NCBI GenBank assembly: GCA_017311315.1
Contig: CM029663.1
Location: 22,429,412 to 22,493,411 of the forward strand
DNA length: 64,000 nucleotides
DNA from: Dendrocalamus latiflorus
Lineage: Eukaryota; Streptophyta; Magnoliopsida; Poales; Poaceae
Reading direction: 5' to 3'
Positions 55,456 to 64,000 of the stretch are shown piece by piece. Numbering within the stretch: position 1 is the first letter of the stretch; each line of letters opens with the position of its first letter. A program made the position numbers and the translations under genes. The notes beneath the pieces were generated by a model that worked only from the letters and a program-made list of their open reading frames with translations, made no database searches and had not been told where the DNA came from.

Positions 55456-56295
55456 CCACCTCCTCTTTGCATAGTTGTGTTGTAGTATCAAGCTAATCAA
55501 CTACGCCCACCTTTCTTCTCAGCGTGCACCGGGAAGGGTGGAGAGCGGGATTTCTAAACCATTAACCTAGAGAGAACCTACACAGGGCGACAATAAGGTT
55601 TCTGAGCAATAGACACCTACGTAACCACTCGCTTTACTACCATTTTTATGTTCTGAACTGCATGGAGTCTGTGCTGCTCTTTGTTCTTCATCAGACTCCG
55701 TTGTAAGTCGTTCGTATAACCGATCGATTCTGATATAATTCTGTTCTTGCATATATTTGATGTACAATATGATTTACGTTCTACTGTTAGTTATGAGATT
55801 TGCATCACTAGTATTTTTGTGATATTTGTCTCATAGTAAAATCTAAAATTAAAATATTGTCCATATTTTCAATATTATCTTGGGTTGAACATGCTTCTAA
55901 TCTTGCCACGTAGGTTGAACAACCACATGAGCAGCAAATTTATTTGCGCTTTCATTCTCGCTTAGGGTAGGAGGACCGATTACATAGAATTCTAGACTAG
56001 CAACAGCCATCGGTCCATTAGCACTAAATAGTAACTAGCAACGTGGGACTAATGAAGCCTCATGAATTATCCACATGCATCCATGGGTCTCATTCAGGCC
56101 ATTTTCCAACAGTGCTGGGGCGTGTATTCACAGGAGAGGGTTGACGAGAACGTGTATGGCCATTAGTCCCGGACATTCTTTAGCTAAACTTGGTGCAACT
56201 ATTGCTTTGGCCCTTAAATACAGTAATTGTGAACAGATAAACATTTCAAGTGACAAACAATGTACTACTGCTCATAGAACAAGATTAGAAGCTAA
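55456..56295. other. Intergenic, no recognised gene
   Basis: Moderately AT-rich with only short ORFs and no recognisable domain. Confidence 0.5.
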
Positions 56296-56640
56296 CACTA
56301 CTACACAAAAGGTTATCATAGACGGTTCAAAAATATCATCACAAGCGGTTTCGTGAGCCGTCCGAGTTCATGGATCAATAATAATACGAGGTTATCACAG
56401 ACGGCTTTTGAACTATGTGTGATGCAGACTTTTACATACGGTTTTTAGTAAAAACCGTCTGTGATAGTTCACTAACACAAATGGTTTTAGTAGAAACCAT
56501 CTGTGATTGATTTATCACAGACGGTTTCAACTACGAACCGTCTGTGATATATTAATATCATAGACGGTTTCTACTAAAAACCATCTGTGTTAGTCAATTA
56601 TCACATATGGTTACGAGTTAAAAACTGTCTGTGATATTCT
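56296..56640. repeat. CACTA terminus with subterminal repeats
   Basis: About ten copies of a motif close to ATCACAGACGGTTT occur in both orientations (AAACCGTCTGTGAT), some as hairpin pairs. Such arrays bind the TNPA-type protein in CACTA elements. Confidence 0.85.
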
Positions 56641-57099
56641 TTTCTGCTCCCAAACCTATTTCTGTTTGTTGGCTAGCCTCGGGAAATGTTGGTCATACCC
56701 TCTAAAACAATCAGATCGACACAGTACACACACATCCAATTACCATTCATTTATTTCAGAAATAAGAGCATCCATTTCACAAATCAATTAACAAAAATAA
56801 AATAAATGGATATCCATGGACAGATACACACATGAACAATTAAGCTCAATCTTATCCCAGTGAAATTCATTCTACATTGTAGTACTCTCCATCTTTTTAT
56901 GACTTTAGACATTAAGAAGTACGCACATTGACCCCAAATATATTTGAGGTCGGCCTGTTCCAACGAAGTTGTAGCGATGGACGGAGCCTGTTGATAGGAA
57001 GATCAATGTCGTGCATACATATATAAATTGATAAGTATGAAATCATTATCGCAAGATTGACATACCTCAAGATTGTTGTATAGGATTAATGTGTATTAG

Positions 57100-57600
57100 T
57101 GAATACCAGTAAATATAGAACGTGTCGCAGGGCGTCGATCCCTCCCTTGGATTTGTTTACCTTTACAACGTACGTGGCGAACGACCTATGTGATTCCAAA
57201 AGGTTAGTTGTAGTCATTGGAAAGGTATGAAAGACTACAATAGAGTTATATATGGAGGAAATGCGTTTACCTGTCGATTACTTGTTAGACAACTGTGTAG
57301 TCGGTTTTGTTCTTCTTTAGGGAATCAAGATATATTACCTTATTCTATTTTGCTATAATTATAATTAGAATTCAGAGCAACATACATAGGTATGTCATGG
57401 TCATGAAACCTAAATTTGTGTTGCTTATAAAGTATAAATCAATAAGTATAGCCACTAGTGTAGCACTTACCCCTAGTTGTAGGGTATAAGTATGAATTCC
57501 TTGTTGCAGTGACTATCTAATGCCTTCGTGATGTAATTCTTGATGAAGAATACATCCTCCTCGATGATATCTATGACGACCAAGTGTGGGTCAAGAAAAC
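57100..57600 (-). pseudogene. Ulp1-like protease remnant of the CACTA element
   Basis: The minus-strand frame reads DIIEEDVFFIKNYITKALDSHCNKEFILIPYN, like the start of the peptidase C48 (Ulp1) domain found in many plant CACTA elements, and stops just before a splice-donor-like GGTAAGTG. The catalytic His region expected next is not found intact. Upstream at 57600-57781 the frame has repeated SAKSTR/GANSTS-type units. Confidence 0.5.
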
Positions 57601-58179
57601 CAACCGATGATTTTGTTAATCTGGCTCTTGTGGACTTTGCACTAGTAGCGTTGGTATGGATCGTGCTTGTGGAATTGGCACCGATAAAGATATTTCCTGT
57701 GGACTTGGCATCAGTGCATATGGCTCTTGTGGACTTGGCACAGGTGCAGGAGCCTCCAGACAGATGTCGCTCTTGGGCCACTAGATGAATGTTCCAATGG
57801 CTTACCCTAGAGTCATGACCTCATCGTTGGGGGATCTATAGCGGGACGACCTCAAAATTGGCATGAACATCATCCACATTCACTTTTGTAAAACTTGGCT
57901 CTAGAAATACACCGTGCACCAAGCCCCAGGCCTAGATGGATATGCCTAGCCCTAAGCAATGCACAAGACAATGGAGATATATCTCACTTAGAGCTTGCAC
58001 TTTGTAGGCATCTACATCATGATACAAAATTAACTACTCCAACAGGCCTATCAATAGATCAAGTATTCCAGAGATAATAATTATTACTAAGATGTCATCG
58101 ATAGGAAATCGGTGGTCGCTTTCTGAGATAGGGTTGGACGCGCAGCTACTCCATCGGTTGGGGGGCTACCTAGCACAGG

Positions 58180-58350
58180 AGTGGCGGAGGCTTCCTACTG
58201 ATTTTTCCTATACCTTTGCATCTCATCTCTAACCATCCTTTGCATCTTATCTATGATTTTTTCCATAACATCCTCTCGTAGTTGTGCCTCGCACTTGGCT
58301 TTGGCACTCTTTCTACTCCGGTATGCTTCGGAGTCCTCTGGAAATCCATG
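58180..58350 (-). pseudogene. Remnant of CACTA ORF with charged helix
   Basis: The minus-strand frame reads YRSRKSAKAKCEAQLREDVMEKIIDKMQRMVRDEMQRY, a long charged helix like those preceding the Ulp1 domain in plant CACTA accessory proteins. Stops surround it. Confidence 0.45.
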
Positions 58351-59600
58351 TTTCTAAGGAACATAAAGACTAAGGCCACTTGTGTGACCCGGGTGCTTCT
58401 TATTTTCTAGGGCAGGGGAGAGTAAATCTCTCTTTCTAACTGCCTTGAATGAGCCTTGGAAAGATTCTACACTCAGCGTTTCCAGGCGGTGGGACACTTC
58501 CTCGTCTGCGGGGTTTCAAAAGGAGATGGCCGCCGCCGACATGGTAGATGACCTCGCTCTTATCCAGTTTTAGGCGCGCTCATCGGGGATCCTGACAAAT
58601 GGCGGGGAGGTCTCTAACAGGATTGCCTGCTTGTCCTCTTACCTCCATTGCTGTATTTTACTTGCATACCCAGCAAGGTCGAGTTTGTTGCGTGCATGTC
58701 TTTTCCTTAGAGGGTCCAATGCGCCACACTTTCACTCCTAAAAATATCGGTCGTCGTCATCACCACAAACTCTTACCATTGCGGTTCCAGGAATGGTTAC
58801 TTGTTGAAGGACATCAGATCCTTCTCCACATATTGCTTCACAAGTAGCCTCTTGAAGTTTTTCCACGCTTTGCACGCCGCTACCAATGTATATCATTGCA
58901 CAGAGGCGGTGTTCTTCCAGGATCTCGAACGATCAAAAAACTTCTATTAGCAGCTGAATTTTTTGAACTTCGGTCATGTTCTTCCATGAAACAAACGTGA
59001 TCTCAATCCTTTCCGTGCAACTATTCCGACTATTATTTGGAATGTGGACACTGCTCGGCGAGGATTGAGACGGGTTCCAGATGCATCAACATTCGTTATG
59101 GTAAACCGGCCCTCAAACTTTTTCGATAGTCCTCTTCCTTTTCAGGATTTTTCAGAGGACGATGCATTACCACATCTAGCGACGATGTCGAAGAATGTGT
59201 GGACAACATCTTCAAAAGATAATAGAAGTGAGCAATTCTTGAGACAATGAACTAGAGACAAATATCAAAACTATTTACTTCAAGTAAATCACATTCGTAT
59301 CAATAATATATTCATGCTCTGTGATCTCTGAAATTCAGAATATATGCTCCTTTTGTTAGCCAATTAAGCTTATTTTGTCATTTAAATGGTGGTGGAATTA
59401 TGTTTTAAAACAATAATATTTTACTGAAATTAAATCTAAATTCGTGCTAAAACCACATTAATAACAACAATCCAGAAAAGCAAACGCATATACAACAATG
59501 CATATATCCAAGACATGATAATAACATAGAGATCAAACTATTATCTCTCAACATGAATATTGTAATTAAGCCAAAGGACAATATGCTAAACTGAGCACAA
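58351..59600. other. CACTA interior, decayed
   Basis: No intact gene. Short ORFs on both strands are probably remains of the accessory protein gene and introns. Confidence 0.4.
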
Positions 59601-59689
59601 GCATGAACATTTGTAATTAATAAAATGCACAGATTAAGAAGTGAGTATTGCTCTCAGTTTGAGGAGTTGCTCAAGTTAAAACATGGCCT

Positions 59690-59935
59690 TCTCCCCCACT
59701 GCTACACTTTACGAGGAGGGCTTCCAGAGTTGGGGGAGGCGACAGGCTTGGGAGGAGGAGGGCGATGGCCTTTGGGGAGGAAGGCTGCCAGAGTCAGGGG
59801 AGGCGGCGACAGGCTCAGGAAGAGGAGGGCGACCGCCTCGGGGGAGGAAGGATGCTAGAGTCGGGGGAGGAGGAGGAGGGCGACGGGCTACGGAGGAGGA
59901 GGGGGCGACGGGCTTGGGGCCAGGCGGTGGCGTTA
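59690..59935. repeat. GC-rich GGAGG-type repeat
   Basis: Irregular tandem copies of a unit containing GGAGGAGGGCGA and GGAAGGNTGCCAGAGTCGGGGGAGG. Both strands appear open because of the repeat composition; the plus strand would read Gly/Glu-rich, the minus Pro-rich. Confidence 0.7.
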
Positions 59936-59968
59936 GTGGGCAGTACAATGGGGACAACCCCTAGTGCG

Positions 59969-59970
<2 letters not shown>

Positions 59971-60036
<66 letters not shown>
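59971..60036. repeat. (AT)33 microsatellite
   Basis: An uninterrupted run of about 33 AT units. Confidence 0.97.
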
Positions 60037-60038
<2 letters not shown>

Positions 60039-60044
60039 GAACAA

Positions 60045-60205
60045 TAATAGATGGTTCTATTTAAGAACCGTCTGTGATATTCATAATCACAGACGGTTCT
60101 TATTTAAAACTGCTTGTAATAACTTAACATCACAGATGGTTTTAATATATAACTGTCTGTGATTATATATATCACAGACGATTTTACTTTAAAATCATTT
60201 GTGAT
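60045..60205. repeat. Internal cluster of CACTA subterminal motifs
   Basis: Seven or so copies of ATCACAGACGGTT-type motifs and complements, the same as at 56296-56640, located between the accessory ORF and transposase. Either an internal copy of a terminus from a nested element or a normal feature of this family. Confidence 0.7.
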
Positions 60206-60209
60206 GTCA

Positions 60210-60328
60210 CATATCACACATTCTCATATACATAAATGCAAATTCACATATATATCGCACATACTCATATACATAAATGTAGATTCACACATATATATGA
60301 CTCATTCTCATATACATAAATGTAAATT

Positions 60329-60363
<35 letters not shown>

Positions 60364-60366
60364 CAC
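60210..60366. repeat. Short tandem repeats and (CA)n(TA)n tract
   Basis: Three copies of a unit of about 50 bases with CTCATATACATAAATG are followed by a (CA)n and (TA)n run at 60330-60362. Confidence 0.85.
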
Positions 60367-60426
60367 ATTTTCATATGCATATATAAATGCAAATAAAAAA
60401 CATATGACACATAAACATTTCATTCA

Positions 60427-60801
60427 TCATTCCACTTGTTTATTTCCCTTAAAAATTAGCCCTCCATGATGATCAATGCGTATGTAGCTACTTTTATCGT
60501 GCTCTTCCTCTACCCTTATACCATTTTCAAAAGGAGGCAACTCATCAAATTGATTGTATTCTTTCTCGTCCACTACATTCTCAACTCCGACAATCTTTCT
60601 TTTTCCATGAAGGACTATGGAGCGCTTCTTATTTGACTGGTCGGTTACATAAAAAACTTGAACAACTTGGTTAGGGAGTATGAGTGGTTTGCCTTTGTAT
60701 TTGACACGTTTGAGGTCCACAGTAGTGACACCGTACTTATCGACTTTTACCTGTGGGAGATGGACCCAACGGCACCGAAATAAAGGGATCTTGAAAAGCA
60801 C
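60427..60801 (-). pseudogene. DUF4216-type domain of the CACTA transposase region
   Basis: The minus-strand frame reads IPLFRCRWVHLPQVKVDKYGVTTVDLKRV, then ILPNQVVQVFYVTD. These are hallmarks of DUF4216, found next to TNP2 in plant CACTA elements. The N-terminal part is missing or frame-shifted upstream (60801-61000). Confidence 0.85.
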
Positions 60802-61379
60802 GTACTCGAATTTCCAAATCTACTTTATGAACCCATAGTAGGAGTTTCTCAACCCATCGATACTGAACGCATCTATGCGGACACCGCTATTCTGGTTAGT
60901 GATCTTTACATTCTGAACCTACGTATAGAATGTATACCCATTTATATCATATCCTTACCATGTCACAACTGTAAATGTTGACCATTTTGCCAACCATGTT
61001 AGCATATCACTTGACGTGCTCCAAGCGAGTCGGTCCTTCAACCATTTGTTGAACCGACTATTGTGTTGTCTCATGATCTAAACATCCGGCTACTCCTAAT
61101 TCTGTTGCTGAAGCATGCCCTTGTACTAGTCGATATACAACGACACTTTAGTCATGTGTTGCAAGATCGTGAAATGGGCTTGAGCATATACATCCATATC
61201 TGTAGTGATTACTTTCCTTTCGATGGTCCTAATACCCTTGAGCATCCCTTCATGGCGAGATAAGGCACACCTATCAGTTCAATTTAAGCCATGTAATCGA
61301 CACATAACTCAATAGCCTCTTTATGGTGTAACCTTCGATGATGCCGCCCTTCGACCAAGATCAATTCTGTATATAGGAC

Positions 61380-61860
61380 TAAAGAATTCCCATGAATCTC
61401 TTGAACATGTACATATTAGTAGGAACATGGGCCTATATATTTTTATCTCCCACACAATGTGAAAAATGAGATGGACCATGATATCGAAAATGATGGAGGA
61501 AAATACATCTCAAGATGACATAGAGTCGTTAACACCTCGTCCTGTAGAGCATCTAGTCCTTTGGGATTGATGACCTTCTGAGCAATTGTGTTAAAAAAAT
61601 AACACAGCCTCATGATTGTCGCTTGGACCTTGATCGGTAAAATACTTCTAATTGCAATAGAAAGCATATGTGTTATCAGCACATGACAATCATGAGATTT
61701 TATGCCAATTAACTTCAAATCTTCCATCAAAACAAGTTTCTTCATGTTGGCAGAGTAACCAAATGGAACTTTCACACCATGCAAGTACTAGCACAGTTCA
61801 GTTTTCTTGACCTTGGACAGAGTGTAACAAGCAGGGGAAGGTAAGTTCATCCTTTATCAG
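61380..61860 (-). pseudogene. DUF4218-type domain of the CACTA transposase region
   Basis: The frame reads LHGVKVPFGYSANMKKLVLMEDLKLIG, then SHDCHVLITHMLSIAIRSILP and ALQDEVLTTLCHLEMYFPPSF, the DUF4218 signature. It is interrupted by a stop before LHGV and a frameshift after YFPPSF. Confidence 0.87.
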
Positions 61861-61869
61861 TCTTTGTCG

Positions 61870-62660
61870 GTGTTAACTCAGGCCTGATATCCATATCAAC
61901 AGAGTCAAGCCGTGCGTTAACACCATCCTTTATTTTGTCACGAATGTTCAGTAAGAGACCAATCAAGCTGTCAAAAACATTCTTCTCTACGTCCAAAATA
62001 TTGATCTCATCTTCTAGACGTTCTTCTCACGAGTCGTCGATTTACGTCCCTTTCTGAGCACAACATTTAAATCTTTAACAATATCATATATCTCTTTTCC
62101 GCTTAAATGCCTTAGAGTTGAACTGTCCTTGTTTTCTCTGTCGAATTGTTTCTTCATCCTGCGCATGGGTGAGCCCTCCGAAGGAACCTACCATGGCGTA
62201 TGTACATGGTTTTGCACAAGTGCTTCAGCCACATACTCTCAATATCTTCTAAGTAGTGAGTATAGGCTTTAGCCCCCCTTTGTACTCTGGCCCGATAGAT
62301 TTGCAAGGGCAGGATAATCATTTATGGTGCAGAACAACAAGGAGTGTAAAGTGAAATTCTCTCGTTTGTATGCATCTCATACTTGTACCTCTTCAATCCA
62401 CAATATTTTTAGATCTTCCACCAACGGTGTTAGGTACACATCAATATACTTCTGCTTCATACACAACCAAGGAGGAAGGTTGTAGATGCAGAGAGTCATG
62501 GGCCACTATGTCGGATGCTCATGTTACCGAAAGGACTCATTTCATCCGCACTCAATCCGAACCTTATATTCCTCAATTCTACATTGAAATCCGTAAACCT
62601 CCTATCGATGTTTCTCCATTTGGCAAAATCAGTAAGGTGTCTTAGCATTCCATCCTTCTT
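61870..62660 (-). pseudogene. TNP2-type CACTA transposase remnant
   Basis: The frame DGMLRHLTDFAKWRNIDRRF followed by RNIRFGLSADEMSPFGNMS (about 62520-62650, minus) matches the Transposase_21 (TNP2) core. The sequence is cut immediately upstream at 62683, and the remainder down to 61870 has many stops. Confidence 0.85.
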
Positions 62661-62682
62661 ACGCTCTTCCAAGTGCCAACTG

Positions 62683-64000
62683 TAACGCCCCCGTTTCCAG
62701 GGGCTTGGACCCAGCATTCCGCAACTACTCCAACCTGGCTAGTTACGGAGCATCGAGCAAGAGAATATCATCACAGCACATGCTTACAGCAAAAGAGACA
62801 ACTTAATTTACAATATAAGGTTTAATAACCAAGTTTTGCTGCAACGGGCGTGCAAGCCCAAAGTATATTACATTACACAAAAACCACCAGGAAACCTAAG
62901 CGCGGGCGAGACCTAAAACCAGGGATCCTCGTCGTAGAATGGCTCTTTTGGAGCTTCCTCGACTGGGAGACCTTCATCGGCTTCATGACACTCTGAAGGG
63001 TTTAGCAAGCCGTGAGCTAACCAGCTCAGCAAGTCACAAATGGAAAATCTTACTTAGCTAAATTGCACGGGTCAACAAAGGGGGGAAGTATACTTGTTTT
63101 ATTAATCTCAGTGGATGCACTTTTATTTGTAAACATTTTTAGAAACCCAAAAGCCTACGACTACTCCTTAAGATTAGGGGGGTTCTAACAAAGTTGATTA
63201 ACCAACTAATCCATTTAAAACACTTGAGAAAACTACTCATGCCTCGCTGCTGGAATCACCCAATAGACACAGCTCCATTAACCGAGAGCATGGCGTATTC
63301 GAATACCTTTAGTTAACTCTGCAGAGTTGCCTAACTTTACCCACAAGCATTCTTAACCCTCATGACTGAGTTAAGGAACCGGGTCGTTTCACTGCTCAAC
63401 CCTTGGTATACACTCTACCCGATAGGTTAGGGGCTCGCACACTCTCGGGTATCCGTTGGCCAACACGGAACACCAGGCCCGAGTTGTGGAGACCTATCGT
63501 TGTCCAATCTGGATCTGCCGATGCATACCAACTCCCAATGTAGGGTTTCACTCGGGTTGAGCAACTACTAAACTAGGGTTGACAAGTCAACACCTGTGGT
63601 TGAGCGGCCAATATGTCATTTGCTCGGCGCAAGGGTCTAGTCCTTACATTTTCACATGGCGACCAACATTCACCTTCGGGCAAAGTGGTGGGCGAAGACC
63701 GTCTCGCGGTGTCCCACAACACCTTTACCCTAATTCCCAATTTTCCAAATCTACCGGCCCACGGCCACAACCTTAGTAGTGTGAAGATTTGCATGAAGTG
63801 TAAATACAGATTTGCATGAAGTGTAAATACTACAAGTATTTATACCTTAATTAAGCAATTCTAGGTTTGACAAAGGTAGGGCTACAATTCAGTATGGCAT
63901 TTATTGGTGGTGGGTATTATCTAAATATCATGTCATTCTAAACATTTTATTTTAAGCAATTAACATTTCACAAATAACAATAATGCAAATAACATAATTA
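62683..64000 (-). repeat. Ty3/gypsy LTR, partial, same family as the old LTR at 9737-27259
   Basis: On the plus strand it opens TGTAACGCCCCCGTTTCC, the inverse of the end of the old LTR. The order of blocks (TTGCACGCCC, GCTGAGC near the end, then the CATGTGAAAATGTAAGGACTAG and GACGGTC-CGCCCAC blocks further in) matches the right arm and then the left arm of that LTR. It therefore points the opposite way. It continues past the window, so whether it is solo or part of a full element is unknown. Confidence 0.8.

Larger units (their letters stand above)
56296..62682 (-). mobile_element. CACTA (En/Spm-like) transposon, decayed and truncated
   Basis: Begins with CACTACTACACAAAA at 56296 after a possible TAA target. 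Transposase-related genes on the minus strand follow the usual CACTA order (TNP2, DUF4218, DUF4216, then an Ulp1-like protease ORF). The element's 5' terminus is missing, because the sequence is cut at 62683 by a gypsy LTR. All ORFs are broken. Confidence 0.8.

Noticed and set aside
59625..60064. Gly/Glu-rich ORFs and the Pro-rich ORF on the other strand
   Set aside because: Both arise from the GGAGG-type repeat and the adjoining (AT)n tract.

Overview
The window is nuclear DNA of a flowering plant, almost certainly a grass. Long-LTR Tekay-type chromoviruses, several Ty1/copia families, hAT, PIF/Harbinger-like, Mutator-like and CACTA DNA transposons fill most of it, and the one convincing host gene is a short, GC-rich, intronless CC-type glutaredoxin with grass-like composition. 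I see no bacterial genes, rRNA, tRNA, CRISPR array or replication origin. The genus cannot be named from the sequence alone.

Layout. 1-3420: decayed copia element (family A) whose 5' part lies outside the window. 3421-9731: intergenic DNA with a candidate gene-fragment-carrying transposon (4004-4630), a non-autonomous hAT (5082-5615), a PIF/Harbinger-type MITE (8107-8459) and another short inverted-repeat element (8763-8979). 9737-27259: an old gypsy LTR, probably solo, split by a very young and apparently intact 13.9-kb Tekay chromovirus (12210-26157) with two 4035-bp LTRs, an extra ORF upstream of gag, and an unbroken gag-pol ending in a chromodomain. 27693-34446: copia element B1 (minus strand, family A), with a hAT inside its 5' LTR that carries what looks like the first exon of a Golgi SNARE gene. 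34447-36002: the glutaredoxin gene (CDS 34999-35418) with its promoter. 36013-36716: Mutator-like element with long terminal inverted repeats. 38141-42444: copia element B2 (minus strand, family A). 42501-44092: a Tip100-like hAT remnant. 45770-46738: a second MITE of the 8107-8459 family, swollen by a minisatellite. 47816-54468: copia element C (plus strand), nearly coding-complete but with two in-frame stops. 55020-55455: a short tandem array. 56296-62682: decayed CACTA element with its transposase genes on the minus strand, cut at 62683 by an LTR of the same family as the old solo LTR.

Insertions are dated by structure. Target-site duplications are readable for the Tekay element (GTGGG), B1 (GGAAT), B2 (GAAAG), C (GGAAG), two hAT elements (8 bp each) and the Mutator-like element (10 bp). 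The Tekay LTRs differ at about four positions by eye, so it is recent. The B1 and B2 LTRs are heavily diverged. B1 kept gag and lost RNase H, while B2 kept RNase H and lost gag.

The most interesting signals are: the Tekay extra ORF (dsRNA-binding-like N-terminus, coiled coil, Arg/Ser-rich tail) and the splice-acceptor-like sequences in front of it and of gag; the hAT-captured SNARE exon; a possible antisense host exon in the leader of copia element C; and a perfect TGACGTCA box just upstream of the TATA box of a glutaredoxin whose own C-terminus carries the ALWL motif used to bind TGA factors. All family names come from motif recognition by eye; no search was run.
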